Position numbers and translations under genes: made by a program. Of a stretch of DNA of 64,000 bases, positions 1-11,525 are shown one piece after another. The notes beneath the pieces were generated by a model. It was not told the DNA's origin, searched no databases, and saw only the letters and a list, made by a program, of their open reading frames with translations. Numbering within the stretch: the first letter of the stretch is position 1; every line of letters starts with the position of its first letter. The stretch comes from Ophiura sarsii (Eukaryota > Echinodermata > Ophiuroidea > Amphilepidida > Ophiuridae): the NCBI GenBank assembly GCA_035610835.1, contig CM069442.1, positions 63,899,431-63,963,430 of the forward strand. The letters are read 5' to 3'.

Positions 1-2250
1 CCAATGAGTTCAAAATAAGTGTTCTAAATTAGTATGTGCAAGCTCAACAAAATGTATAATTAGGGACTGACGGCATCCAGATTCATACGGATTGAAATTT
101 GTTCGACCGTCGACGCATTGACAAAACGCACTGGCTGTCCGTATACTACTAGTACTAGGGAGTTGTTCATTGCGTTCGATGACCATATCGCTAAACACAT
201 TTCCCGAAACACCGAATTGACACACACGGGGAAGTAAGCAAACAGTGAGAAGTGGCCTATTGTTATCCGATAATTGGTTTGCCTTTATACTATTGACCAA
301 TTACACGCGGACAATATACTATATCGATCGATCAATACCTAGAAATGGGCAATTTTCGTATTGGCGGGTCATTATTTAACTGCATTCCGTACATCTACAC
401 AAAACTGTCCGTTTATCCCATTGCGTTTAATACCCTCTCCGTTCGACGGTTTTCAATCCATACCAATCTGAATGCCATCCCTTAGTGTGCTTTTGAATAA
501 TGTTCAGAAGTATTGAGACAAGTAGACGAGGATAAGAAGGCATGGACTAAGTGATTTTGCCCATACTGTCTTTCAAATGTTAAATATCATATCCAATGAA
601 CACAATCAGCCATGCAGTTCTAAGAATTTATTTCAGTAAATGATGCACACCATGTACCATCCACTGCTTTATTGACTCAAATGAAAAGATATAGAAATAG
701 ATAACAGTTCATAAGGAACTAGATGATATCCATCAAATCAAACAACAACTTCCTTCGATTTCTTGTTTAATACAAAGTATCGACAATAGATAAAAGTCAG
801 CCAACATCTTTGAACCCTTGTCTATAAACAAATCTCGCAAAATGCACTAAAAGCCCCAGGCATTATCTAAATAAGTACAATAGAAAGAGCATCATGAAAA
901 TAGTTCAAGGCACTTGTACCGTATATTCGTGCCTTGGACATGGCCCATGTATGCATTAATTAGGTAGTAATATCTAGGGCTGTTATTTTTTCTCTTAATT
1001 CTTGATATTTTTTTTCTTCTTCCTCAATCCCAGTAATATGTACCTCTCTACTGACATCGTAGAACTGGCATTAAACTGACCCTAACTTCGCCCACAAAAA
1101 GAGTTTGTAAATATTGCACTCATTAAAAAGATGTTGGATGGTTTCCTCATTTTCATTACAAAGTTACAAAGTTGTCGTTAACAATATTCACCTTAATAAG
1201 CCAAGACTTAAAGTAGGAATTATGTTATGTGTGATTTTATATTGAAGCCACCTTAAGTCTAAGGTAGTTTCATATGGCATGATAAAGATATCCTTATACA
1301 ATCATTATCATAAATATATACCTATATACCTTTTACATTTTGCCTCATAACTCTGCAACAAATCATCGGATAAGGTAAACTATACATTATTGGAATCCTT
1401 GTGCTCAGACGAACATATGCGTTTTACATCAAAAGCAATTGTCAATATAACCCTTTAGAGGGTATATACATAGTCATTTTCTAATTGTAGCTTTGGGTTA
1501 TAAGATGAAACAATGTTTCCAATATGATATAGGGGCATTTTTATGGCTATCTAAAGTTCATTTTTGACGATGGGTGAACGAATGCGTTACACGTTAACGG
1601 TTGGCGGGGGTGGATTATTAATCATAGAGGTAAAGGTGGCGGGAGGGCATTATTAATCATAGAGGTATGTACAGATTGCTGGTCCGATTTTCAACTGGAT
1701 GGTTTCTATTCTACTATTCTTAACACTTTCCACGCGGCTATTGGTTTACCATTTAGGCCTATATACAAAACATTTGCAGAAACCTTTCCCAATTTATAAG
1801 ATCTATCTCAAGGATTACTGCATCAATACAAGTTATATTTGTACTTATTTTAACGCATTTTTCATGGTGATTCCAAATAATATGGTTATTAAATTTAATG
1901 ATTTTGGCATTTGAAACATTTTGTGAAATTTTGGAATGTCGTCTGCAGACACACTCTCCCATAGAAAGTATGTCAAAATCATATTCGTATCCCAATGGTT
2001 CTTATTTGGGAAACACAAGGTGAAATGAAATTTGCTCATTGAGTATAGTACACAAACTGGCCGGGTGGGGTGTGGTGGTTAACTACCTTTGGCAGTAATT
2101 CACTGCATTTTGGCCTATAACGTCTAAATTGAACATATCTTACGCCAAAAAACTTACATATAATAATGAGAAAAATATGGGGTTACTTTTGATGTTGATG
2201 TGCAAAAAAACCTTTAAGTGGTCGGAACATCCACCTTTTAATAGAGCTCG
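1..2250. other. No gene recognised; short repeats only
   Basis: AT-rich DNA with only short open frames that resemble no family I know and show no convincing splice context. A roughly 35-bp unit ending in ATTATTAATCATAGAGGTA is repeated twice near 1595-1665. I see nothing else that can be supported. Confidence 0.5.
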
Positions 2251-2258
2251 TTTAAATT

Positions 2259-3190
2259 GCGGCGACATGACATGACATGACATGATTTGTCATTTGACAT
2301 GAGAATATGACATGACACGACGTTACATTACAGTACGTACATTGCATTTCATTACATTACACATTACATGATATTACATTACGTTACGTACATGTACGTA
2401 CATTGCATTAACTTACTTTACATAACAACATGACATTACCTTAAAATTCCCTTTTCAACATAAATAAATAAATAAATAAATAAATAAGCATTTATAATGC
2501 GCCATTTATCTAGAAACAAGTTCTAATCCAAGGCGCAATGAACAAACAAGAAAACAATACAGTACAGTGGAAATTAAAAAAAACATGATCTGTAACAAAC
2601 TTGCGCTGAATAAAAACCAACCAAAACTTGTTACGTGCTAAAAATAAGAACAAAAACAATGGCATTACCATATATTTACATTATACAACATGACATTACC
2701 TTACATTTACATTACAACATGACATTACTTATACATTACAACATGGCATTACCTTACATTTACATTACAACATGGCATTACCTTACATTTACATTACAAC
2801 ATGACATTACCTTACATTTACATTACAACATGACATTACCTTATACATTTACATTACAACATGACATTACCTTACATTTACATTACAACATGATACCGTA
2901 TTACCTTACATTACAATTACAACATGACATTCCAAGGCGCAATGAACAAACAAGAAAAACAATACAGTACAGTGGAAATCACAGAAAAAAACATGATCTG
3001 TAACAAACTTGCGCTGAACAAAAACCAACCAAAAATTGTTACGTGCTAAAAATAAGAACAAAAACAATGGCATTACCATATATTTACATTATACAACATG
3101 ACATTACCTTACATTTACATTACAACATGACATTTACTTATACATTACAACATGACATTACCTTATATTTATATATCAAAATGCCATCAT
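2259..3190. repeat. TTACATTTACA-type satellite with higher-order duplication
   Basis: Starts with CATGA-rich and TTACATTACG-rich simple sequence, includes an AAAT microsatellite near 2460-2490, and continues as many imperfect copies of a unit resembling CATTACCTTACATTTACA. A block of about 150 bp (roughly 2530-2690, beginning CCAAGGCGCAATGAACAAAC) recurs at about 2932-3105, so the array was duplicated as a larger unit. Open frames through it are repeat translations, not genes. The same sequence type forms the 12-bp spacer at 5171-5182. Confidence 0.85.
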
Positions 3191-3449
3191 CTTATACCCC
3201 TGTCACACATACGGCGATCAGGCCTTGCGCTCTCGTTGCGCTGAAAAAAGCCATGCAAAACACAGTAAGGTCTCTAAGAACCGAATGGGGACGCAGTGGA
3301 CACCATCTAGAGCAGGGTAGGGTCCCCATGATCGCCCTTAAGGCCCATACAAAGTGACGCGTTTGTTTATGCTCTGCTGCGATCAAATTGCGCTTATAAG
3401 TCGCTGTCTGCGTTACTAGTCCCTTCTCAACACGTTTTCAAATTATATA

Positions 3450-4162
3450 CAGTCCTCAAAATAAGTTACTACCTAGGTTATAGTGATACATATACAACAC
3501 ATACATATAACACATATCGGCTGAGTGCACCACTTTATAGGGAGGTAAGCTACTTCCCTAGCAGCCCTAACTGTAACGTAACTTACTAACGATGTATATA
3601 ATTCTGAGAGCAAAATTGGCGAGTAACACCAGAATAGTAACTAGCGAGGTAAATGTCCACATTATTCAGCATCGTCCCCTAAAAGATGAAACTAAGCATC
3701 CAGTATGGGTTTCACCCTAAAGCCAAGCAAATGCCCAACTGTAATTGACTTTAATATTGGGGAAAACATTGTAAAAACTGTTGATCAGGACCCAACGTCT
3801 CATTGGTTCGCTGATAACATTCGATGGTAAAGAAAAAGATGTGTATGACATGATTGTGGGACAAACAATAAATTGTACAATATTGAGCAATCACTGGTTC
3901 GCAATGAGTTCAAATTGGCTTTATACACCCGTTATTGTTTTCCTTCCTTAAGATTTTGCCTCACTGTTCATGATCTCACCAAAACCAGCCTCCAATATCG
4001 CGACTCGCAAGTTGCTAGCCTAGCAGCTTACCCCGGTTTGGTGCTCTCAAATGTTTTGGTTACGCCTCAGTTACTAGCGAGGTAGCGCTATTCTTCAGCT
4101 ACTCGCCATTGGTGCACTCGGCGGATAGTGTTGACCTGGTCAGTTACTTATTTTGAGGACTG
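3450..4162. mobile_element. TA-flanked MITE (CAGTCCTCAAAATAAGT ends) nested in copy 1
   Basis: Terminal inverted repeats CAGTCCTCAAAATAAGTTAC and its complement are flanked by TA on both sides (3448-3449 and 4163-4164), as in Tc1/mariner-type insertions. About 713 bp, no coding capacity. The sister copy is at 6122-7394. A related element with CAGTCATCAAAAAAAGTAAC ends is at 36270-36835. Confidence 0.8.
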
Positions 4163-4455
4163 TACATTATACTCCTTGTAGTAGATACAGAAGGAATAAC
4201 AATGACCCACGTTTAACATGTTTAAAGCTCTAATTTGCTAATCACATTGCCGATAAATTGATTGTTATTTAAATTCTATTTAGAGAGCATTGCATTATCC
4301 TAGCTTAGTGTAATCATGGTAATGCGATAATGCTACTTTTATAGCCATGATAATCGGTTGGCGGGAGTTTTAAAAACAGGTGTATCAATAACATTTTTGA
4401 TTAATCTGAATACAATAATAGTGATAATATCATGATGTGTTTGTCTCCTGACAGC

Positions 4456-4735
4456 AAAGGTTTGTTCACACTATAACGTTATTTACTGTGCGGTGCGGTA
4501 CGTAATTGCAATGGAGTTAAAAATATTTAACTGTCATTGCGGCAGTCTGCGACGCATTGCGTTGACGCTGACGCTCTCATATTTTGCCAAACGGCACTGA
4601 ATGCCATCGCATGTGGTGACCTGCGTTGACCCGGCGTGACCCGCGACGAATTACCGTACATTGCGGTGGAAGTACGGCTACCGCATCGCATCGCACGGCA
4701 AACATCGCCTATTATAATAGTGTGAACGAACCTTT
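4456..4735. mobile_element. Small MITE with AAAGGTTYGTTCACACTA ends (copy 1)
   Basis: A 280-bp segment starts AAAGGTTTGTTCACACTA and ends TAGTGTGAACGAACCTTT, forming terminal inverted repeats of about 18 bp. Its interior is rich in GCGACGCATTGCG-like words. The corresponding copy in the sister arm is 5612-5873. No target duplication is evident. Confidence 0.7.
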
Positions 4736-5170
4736 ACTGCAGTCGCAGAGGACAAGTAGTTTGTATGCGTCCTTGCTACGTCGACGGGACGCTCACTTTT
4801 CGCTGCTACTGAGTCATTATAGCGCTCTGAACAGAACGCGGAACCTCCACGCTTGTTTTGTGCATGCACAAAACAAGCGTGGTGTACTGGCGCTCAAGGG
4901 CGACCATGGGGACCCTCTCACGACCCTTTGAAGTCCCAGCCAGTTCCCACTGCGTCACTGAGGGGTATGTGGAGATCTTGATGAGTTTGGCTTGGCGTTT
5001 TGATAATGTTTCAGCGTAATCCAAGCGCCGGTCTGATCGCAGCAGTTTGTGAAAGGGTTTTGGTGATATTGATTTAAAAATGGACAGTTTTCCGCGCTAT
5101 AACTGCGTGTTATACACTTTTTATAGCGCAGTGCGATCGCTGCCCTGATCGCCGTATGTGTGACAGGGCC

Positions 5171-5182
5171 TTTACATTTACA
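5171..5182. other. 12-bp spacer between inverted element copies
   Basis: The spacer TTTACATTTACA separates the inner ends of the two inverted ~2 kb elements. It is the same simple sequence as the satellite at 2259-3190 and as the sequence just after 7648. This suggests that both elements inserted into one array. Confidence 0.7.
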
Positions 5183-5611
5183 GGCCCTGTCACACATACG
5201 GCGATCAGGCCAGCGATCGCACTGCGCTATAAAAAGTGTATAACACGCAGTGATAGCGCGGAAAACTGTCCATTTTTAAATCAATGTCACCAAAACCCTT
5301 TCACAGACTGCTGCGATCAGACCGGCGCTTGGATTACGCTGAAACATCAAAACGCCAAGCCAAACGCGCATCAAGATCTACACATACCACTCAGTGACGC
5401 AGTGGGAACTGGCTGGGACTTCAGAGGGTCGTGAGAGGGTCCCCATCCCTTGAGCGCCAGTGCACCACGCTTGTTTTGTGCATGCACAAAACAAGCGTGG
5501 AGGTTCCGCGTTCTGTACAGAGCGCTATAATGACTCAGTAGCAGCGAAAAGTGAGCGTCCCGTCGACGTAGCAAGGACGCATACAAACTACTTGTCCTCT
5601 GCGACTGCAGT

Positions 5612-5873
5612 AAAGGTTCGTTCACACTAGGCGATGTTTGCCGTGCGATGCGATGCGGTAGACGTACTTCCACCGCAATGTACGGTAATTCGTCGCGGGT
5701 CACGCAGGTCACCGCATACGATGGCATTCAGTGCCGTTTGGCAAAATATGAGAGCGTCAGCGTCAACGCAATGCGTCGCAGACTGCCGCAATGACAGTTA
5801 AATATGTTTTAACTCCATTGCAATAACGTACCGCACCGCACAGTAAATAACGTTTTAGTGTGAACGAACCTTT
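5612..5873. mobile_element. Small MITE with AAAGGTTCGTTCACACTA ends (copy 2)
   Basis: Inverted counterpart of 4456-4735 within the sister arm. It starts AAAGGTTCGTTCACACTA and ends with the complement. Confidence 0.65.
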
Positions 5874-6121
5874 GATGTCAGGAGACAAACACATCATGAT
5901 ATTATCACTATTATATCATGTTAATGTATTCAGATTAATCAAAACACCTGTTTAAACTCCCGCCAACAGATTGTCATGGCTATACAAAAGTAGCATTATC
6001 GCATTACGTTAAGCTAGGATAATGCTCTCTAAATAGGATTTAAATAACAATCAATGTGATTAGAGCTTTAAACGTGGGTCATTGTTAATCCTTCTGTATC
6101 TACTACAAGGAGTCTAATGTA

Positions 6122-7394
6122 CAGTCCTCAAAATAAGTAACTGACCAGGTAATATGCTTTCAACTTAACACTATCTGACTATCGGCCGAGTGCACCAATG
6201 GCGAGCTGAAGAATAGCGCTACCTCGCTATAACTGAGGCGTAACTAAAACATTTGAGAGCACCAAATCGGGGTGAGCTGCTATAGGCTAGTAACTTGCGA
6301 GTCGCGATATTGGAGGCTGGTTTTGGTGAGATCATGAACAGTGAGGCAAAATCTTAAGGAAGGGAGACAATAACGGGTGTATAAAGCCAATTTGAACTCA
6401 TTGCGAACCAGTGATTGCTCAATATTGTACAATTTATTGTTTGTCCCACAATCATGTCATACACATCTTTTTCTTTACCATTGAATGTTATCAGCGAACC
6501 AAGGAAACGTTGGGTCCTGATCAACAGTTTTTACAATGTTTCCCCCAATATTAAAGTCAATTACAGTTGGTTTCCCGCTGCATAGGGAGAGAGAGCGGTA
6601 TTTGCTTGGCTTTAGGGTGAAACCCATACTGGATGCTTAGTTTCATCTTTTAGGGGACGATGCTGAATAATGTGGACATTTACCTCGCTAGTTACTATTC
6701 TGGTGTTACTCGCCAGTTTTGCTCTCAGAATTACATCGTTAGTAAGTTACGCTACAGTTAGGGCTGCTAGGGAAGTAGCTTACCTCCCTATAAAGTGGTG
6801 CACTCGGCCGATATGTGTTATACACCTATCAAAATATGTAAGTTCCCCCCTAGCATATACTAGAATATTTCCAAAAATATTTGATGAATTTAAATAATTG
6901 TCAGCTAGAAAGATGCACCCAATTGTTAGGCACATTTTGATACCAAATTTGTTGGCCTTGAGACAATGCAACGATAAGAAATTGTTCCATTTACCAATTT
7001 GTATACAGAAAAAAAGTGGCACTAAATCGCACCGGCTATGGCTAGATTGTCTATACATCAATAAGCAGATCATAATCAATAAGCAGATCATAATCTTGTT
7101 TGTTAATTTTATGGACAAAACCAGCCATAGCCAGTGAGATTTAGTGCCACTTTTTTTTTTCTGTATAAAAATGGGTAAATGGCACAATTTCTTATCGTTG
7201 CATTGTCTCAAGGCCAACAAATTTGGTATCAAAATGTGCCTAACAATTGGGTGCATCTTTCTAGCTGACAATTATTTAAATCCATCAAATATTTTTGGAA
7301 ATATTCTAGTATATGCTAGGGGGGAACTTACATATTCTGATGGGTGTATGTGTTGTATATGTATAACCTAGGTAGTAACTTATTTTGAGGACTG
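6122..7394. mobile_element. TA-flanked MITE (CAGTCCTCAAAATAAGT ends), copy 2
   Basis: Same terminal repeats and TA flanks (6120-6121 and 7395-7396) as 3450-4162. It is longer because it is itself interrupted by the foldback at 6833-7346. Confidence 0.75.
6833..7346. mobile_element. Foldback MITE nested inside the MITE copy
   Basis: A 514-bp near-palindrome with ends CACCTATCAAAATATGTAAG and its complement. The arms are over 200 bp each and the spacer lies near 7040-7130, with two AATAAGCAGATCATAATC units. TA lies on each side (6831-6832 and 7347-7348). The sister element at about 3480-3530 lacks it and so represents the unoccupied site. The long frames seen on both strands here follow from the palindrome. 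Confidence 0.85.
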
Positions 7395-7723
7395 TATATA
7401 ATTTGAAAACGTATTAAGAAGGTACTAGTAACGCAGACAGCGACTTATAAGCGCAATTTAATCGCAGCAGACCATAAACAAGCGCGGCGCTTTGTATGGG
7501 CCTCAAGGGCGATCATGGGGACCCTACCCCGCTCTAGATGGTGTCCACTGCGTCCCCCATTCAGTTCTTAGAGACCTTACTGTGTTTTGCATGGCTTTTT
7601 CAGCGCAACGAGAGCGCAAGGCCTGATCGCCGTATGTGTGACAGGGGTATACCCTTACATTTATATTACATATAACATTTACAGATAGTATGCCATAGGC
7701 TACATGACTTGGCATGATGTGAC

Positions 7724-8094
7724 CAGTGGCGTAGCTCAGGGAAGGTGCCCCCGCCCCCACCCCCTCTAAAAAAATTAAAAAGGGGAAAAAAAGAAAATAG
7801 GGAAAAAAATGATAAAAGACCGAGAGGGGTACTGGTTATGTGTAGGTATATTCAGCCCAAATAGTCAAATATAAGGCTAAATTGTACATGTAGGCCTAGT
7901 ACATGTACTGTGCGATATTTTTTGACCGTGCGAATTTTTTTGACCTTAACCCCCCCCCCCCCCCCCCCCCCCCACTTACGTGAAAATCACGAGTTGTTGA
8001 CTGGAATTTTTTTGGGGGCAACCTTTCACGAAAATTTCAGAAATCTTGCCCCCCCCCCCCCCCCCCTGAAAAAAAAATCCTAGCTACGCCACTG
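7724..8094. mobile_element. hAT-like MITE with perfect 8-bp target duplication
   Basis: Terminal inverted repeats CAGTGGCGTAGCT and AGCTACGCCACTG enclose 371 bp containing two long C homopolymers. The flanking octamer GATGTGAC is repeated exactly at 7716-7723 and 8095-8102. An 8-bp duplication with CAGTGGCG-type ends fits a non-autonomous hAT element. Confidence 0.9.
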
Positions 8095-8102
8095 GATGTG
8101 AC

Positions 8103-8627
8103 ATCACTGGATGTGACATTACTCTATAAAGATGAATTGTGTTCATGGTTTTACCAAGGAGTTATCATAGTTAATATAATAACTCCTTGGTTTTACTGTC
8201 TAAACAGGGTGTCCCTATAAAAAGGGTGCGCAAGTTCCACGCAATTGCTCTCATTGGTTACAAGGTATTTGGTTGTAATCTGAAAAATTTACTTTGGCTT
8301 TCAAATGCCGTTATTTGTGTGAGCACTCTCCAGGATTTAATTGTTGGTAATTCAGTTCACTTTTTAAGCCATCCGAGTAATTTGCTTGAGCCTGGTCCCT
8401 TCAGGACCCAAGCGTGTTTCCGTAAGGATCGACCGTGTAAACAAACAAACTATAACGCAATTAACATGCTCCGGGCCGCGATGTTCGTTACCGTAAGCAA
8501 CATTTGATTCTTGACGGAGTAAAGCGCATAGCACATGTACATTGTACAGCAATACATTTATATATAGGCCTACAGTAAGTGTGTACGGTAAATAAATTCG
8601 CCTCCCGGACTATGTATCATGGATTTC
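8103..8627. other. Downstream flank of the SAM exon; no gene recognised
   Basis: Contains a short hairpin at about 8156-8192 (CCAAGGAGTTAT and its complement) and an unassigned open frame at 8187-8507 without recognisable domains. It lies just beyond the stop codon of the ARM-TIR-SAM locus, so part of it may be 3' UTR. Confidence 0.4.
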
Positions 8628-8995
8628 TTACACCGCGGCAGGAGGACTACTGTTTCTGTACCCTCTTCCACGTTCAACGCTTTTTCGCTTATCTAGTTTT
8701 GGAAATAACTCTTCAAGTGCGCCTGTGAACAGCAAGTAAGATTCGCCGAATATCTTGTAATCACTCTTCATTTTTTCTTCGAATGCACCCTCGTTTTGTT
8801 CACGTTGCGTGTTCAACTTGCAAAGATGCTTGCCCTTCACTCTTGCCAAGCTGGTAGAGATGTCATCAAGGTCATTCTCGCGCAACCAATTTTGAACATC
8901 CGACTTTGACCATTTGTCTACGCTTGTCGCTCGTGGCTCTATTTGCGCAGGAGGTAACGCCTGGCATGTTTGTTGCTCTTGTGGCTGGATCGGAC
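8628..8995 (-). CDS. Terminal exon: SAM domain and stop
   Basis: The acceptor TTTCACACAG precedes the exon and the reading frame runs to TAA at 8628-8630. After a proline/glutamine-rich linker it encodes a SAM domain of about 70 residues: VDKWSKSDVQNWLRENDL, then GKHLCKL, then DYKIFGESYLLF followed by ALEELFPKL. This matches the W..DV..WL..NDL, GK.L..L and D..I pattern of SAM domains, which mediate oligomerisation in SARM1-like proteins. The tail is basic (KLDKRKSVERGRGYR). The frame is intact through the exon. It follows the central TIR exon in compatible phase, but direct joining would leave the TIR domain incomplete. Confidence 0.75.
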
Positions 8996-9145
8996 CTGTG
9001 TGAAATATAAAACATTGTCCCACTTTATTGTTTTATATAAGTCTTCTTTTTCCAGTTATGTTTAATCTATTTGGAAATTAAAACCTTTAGGCCTATTTCA
9101 ATTTTGTGAGATTGAAACTTTTGGGTTTGCGACTATCCACCGTAC

Positions 9146-9245
9146 NNNNNNNNNNNNNNNNNNNNNNNNNNNNNNNNNNNNNNNNNNNNNNNNNNNNNNN
9201 NNNNNNNNNNNNNNNNNNNNNNNNNNNNNNNNNNNNNNNNNNNNN
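9146..9245. other. Assembly gap of 100 N
   Basis: Exactly 100 N, the usual placeholder for a gap of unknown size. It lies between the central TIR exon (10333-10434) and the SAM exon (8628-8995), where an exon for the rest of the TIR domain is expected. Confidence 0.98.
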
Positions 9246-9371
9246 TAGTGAAATTAACCAATTTAGCATTGTTAGTTTATTTAAGTAGGCCTATATCATA
9301 ATATATATGTGCAACGAAGGAAGGACCCTATAGCTCGGTTTTAGGCTGACCACCATCCTCATTAAACTCCC

Positions 9372-9857
9372 AGGGGGGGCCAGTCAAACCATAATGGTGT
9401 ACCACACGCGTGACCAATTTTTTTTCCAGACACCCCCTAAACAAGTTTTACCCTGCAAGCAAAATTACCCCCTAACAAGTTTTTAGCGCGCTTTCCTTGC
9501 ACATTTTGACCCCTAAACAAGTTCTTGCCAGAATATGACCCCTAAACAAGTTTTGTCTATTTGCGATTATGACGCTGTAGAGACGAGTGACACACATGCA
9601 TTCTCAAATTGGAAATGAGACGCTCAAAAGAAATCGCAAAAACGGGGATAACATTCTTCTGGGAACGGAGAACAAAACAAGTTACCCTAGACACGTTCGA
9701 CAGGTATTTTAAGCCACCATTTTTCTTGAAAATCAGCGTTTTTGATACCCTTAACGCGTCACTCGTGCGTCCAACACTGAAAAAACACCCCTTTTTACGT
9801 GTTTTTTTGGTCACGCCTGTGTACTCTATTATGTTTGACTGGCCCCCCCCCCCCCCC
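9372..9857. mobile_element. MITE with GGGGGCCAGTCAAAC ends
   Basis: Terminal inverted repeats of about 40 bp: left GGGGGGGCCAGTCAAACCAT, right the complement ending in a run of C. The interior carries four copies of a CCCCTAAACAAGTT motif. No coding capacity. The homopolymer ends blur the exact boundary and target duplication. Confidence 0.7.
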
Positions 9858-9991
9858 GGATAAAACTGCATGTCATTCGGTTTAAGTTTTTATCCAGTAC
9901 ATGTACATAAGAAGCCCACCTATTACGACCAAAGTAAAGATCAACCTTGAACAATTACAACCTCAGATTTTAGAGGTGACTGCTTATCTAG

Positions 9992-10014
9992 GGGGGGGGG
10001 GGGGGGGGGGGGGG
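9992..10014. repeat. Poly-G tract
   Basis: A run of more than 20 G in the intron between the central TIR exon and the SAM exon. Similar C or G runs occur at about 7951-7972, 8050-8066, 9843-9857, 16011-16027, 24373-24405, 31987-32006, 32529-32550 and 35880-35900. Confidence 0.9.
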
Positions 10015-10332
10015 GCTCAATGATGGATGGGTGTATAGGGTTAGCACTTGGTCTGTGGATGGGAAATTTCCCAAAAATAGGGATCTTTGGGTGAGTGTTT
10101 CAAATGTTCACAACATATGGGGTCGAAGGGCGAAAGCGATGCTTGAAAAGGTGCCTATATTGGCCTACTCTATATAATTATTCGTACTCCAACATACATG
10201 GGACTTCCCCCCCCCCCCTCCCCCCTCCCAGCAATCCTGGTTATACTCTTTTTATTTATTTATTTTTATTACAGCGATGATGGGTTAAAAGGTGTGACAA
10301 TATTCTTCTATCTATAATCAAATTTACCATAC

Positions 10333-10434
10333 CTGATCTACAGCTTGTACTCTCTTGATATCTCTCAGATATACACATCAGAATCACGTCAGCCTTCTCC
10401 ACAGCGTCCGCCATTGCACCGAGAATATCACCCT
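10333..10434 (-). CDS. Central TIR-domain exon
   Basis: The acceptor CTGTAG on the minus strand is followed by 102 nt and the donor GTATGG. Joined to the previous exon by one plus two bases, it encodes GDILGAMADAVEKADVILMC followed by ISERYQESTSCRS. This matches the TIR core of ARM-TIR proteins: the helix after the BB-loop region, the beta strand ILMC and the SERYxxSxxCR box. In enzymatic TIR domains the catalytic glutamate comes a few residues after this box, so it should begin the next exon, which is not present in the sequence. Confidence 0.8.
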
Positions 10435-10744
10435 CTACAGGATTTTAAAAAATTAAAAGAAAAAGTGGGATAAAACCTTGACAATAATTAATCTGTTAAT
10501 CATTCCCATGTTAGCTCGATACCTTCCGAACTCATAGGCGGAAGCTCCGCCAATTAATTTATGTTTATAGGACACATATTGGTATGGATGCGTTAGAATT
10601 ATTCAAATCACCGTATTTCTCCTGATTTCTTAGCGACAAAAACATGATGAGAAATAATATCAATTATCCTATCGAATTAAACATGAAGTTAAAGTTTCTT
10701 AGCGAAGTGATGACAATGTATTGTCACGGGGTATGGTAGATGTG

Positions 10745-10890
10745 TTAATTAAGTGTATGAACCTGACGGGGAAGTCCTCTTTTGTATCATGCTCGACATG
10801 TGTGACGAAATTCCCGGGTTCGAATCCGGCTGGTGCTCCGAAATGTCGCTGGATAATATTTTAAATTTATCTTTATCTATCTATAGGACA
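10745..10890 (+). repeat. tRNA-derived (SINE-like) remnant
   Basis: Contains CCCGGGTTCGAATCCGG at 10813-10829, a perfect RNA polymerase III B-box in a stem context like a tRNA T arm. It is followed by an ATTTATCTTTATCTATCTAT tail. The 5' tRNA half is degraded and no complete cloverleaf is visible, so I call it a SINE relic rather than a tRNA gene. It lies in the TIR intron. Confidence 0.5.
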
Positions 10891-11286
10891 ATATGGAGAT
10901 TATTTACTGTGAAATCTGCTGTAGAATCACCTTCGGCATGTTCGGAGAGCTTATATATCATTCAATTAGTTCTCGACCATGCGCGACCGAACCCACGCCG
11001 CCGTGGTAAAACTGTTGAAATAGGACCTAGCAGAACCTTAACTTTCATAAAAAGCAATTTTCAGATGGCATTCAATCTAAATCTTTAAAATTCCTTAAAA
11101 TCGAGCCCTACTAATACTGAGAAAGCCGGATATATAATACGATCGAGCACGCACGATAACCCTTTTTTGTCACAATTTCTTTTGGCACGCAACTACACAT
11201 GTAAAATTTGTCATGTAACACTCCCGTCAGCAGTTTTTACAGATTTGGATCCAAACCTTGTTCAAAATCCTGGGCCCTATTGCATA

Positions 11287-11495
11287 ACAGATAAGATTCA
11301 TCTTAAGTAGAGTTATTCTTCTTAAGTTTTCAACTCTTCTTAGGAAGTTTGTTTAAGAATATGTGAGTTGATCTTCATGATAGGTCAAACTTTAGAACTT
11401 AAATGAATTCTTAAATATTCTTCTTAACCAGGCCTAAGAAGAGTTAAGAATAACTCTTTCTACGTTCACTTAAGATTGATCTTAACTTTTTCTGT
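11287..11495. mobile_element. Short foldback (CTTAAG-rich) beside the TIR exon
   Basis: Imperfect inverted repeat of about 210 bp. The left end is ACAGATAAGATTCATCTTAA and the right end contains CTTAAGATTGATCTTAAC then TTTTTCTGT, with internal AAGAGTT/AACTCTT words pairing further. It ends 30 bp from the donor of exon 11526-11813. Confidence 0.6.
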
Positions 11496-11525
11496 AAAAT
11501 GATCAAAGTTAAAAAAACCTCTTAC

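Larger units (their letters stand above)
3197..5168 (+). mobile_element. ~2 kb TIR element, copy 1 of an inverted pair
   Basis: Both ends carry the terminal inverted repeat CCCTGTCACACATACGGCG, continuing to GATCAGG, one at 3197 and its reverse complement ending near 5168. There is no transposase-like frame, so it is non-autonomous. It contains two smaller elements, at 3450-4162 and 4456-4735. Its near-identical sister lies in opposite orientation immediately downstream. The superfamily is not clear from the ends. Confidence 0.8.
5184..7647 (-). mobile_element. ~2.5 kb TIR element, copy 2 of the inverted pair
   Basis: This is the reverse complement of 3197-5168 with high visible identity, bounded by the same CCCTGTCACACATACGG terminal repeats. 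It is about 0.5 kb longer because of an extra foldback element at 6833-7346, absent from copy 1. It also has an insertion of about 36 bp near 6570-6600. No coding frame is supported. Confidence 0.8.

Noticed and set aside
10..300. Minus-strand frame of 96 codons
   Set aside because: No domain and no coding character or splice context that I can defend.
2635..3357. Plus-strand frames with repeated HYNMTLP-like peptide
   Set aside because: They are translations of the TTACATTTACA satellite.
6780..7371. Frames starting MSARKMHPIVRH on both strands
   Set aside because: Their occurrence on both strands follows from the palindromic foldback at 6833-7346. Coding is not supported.
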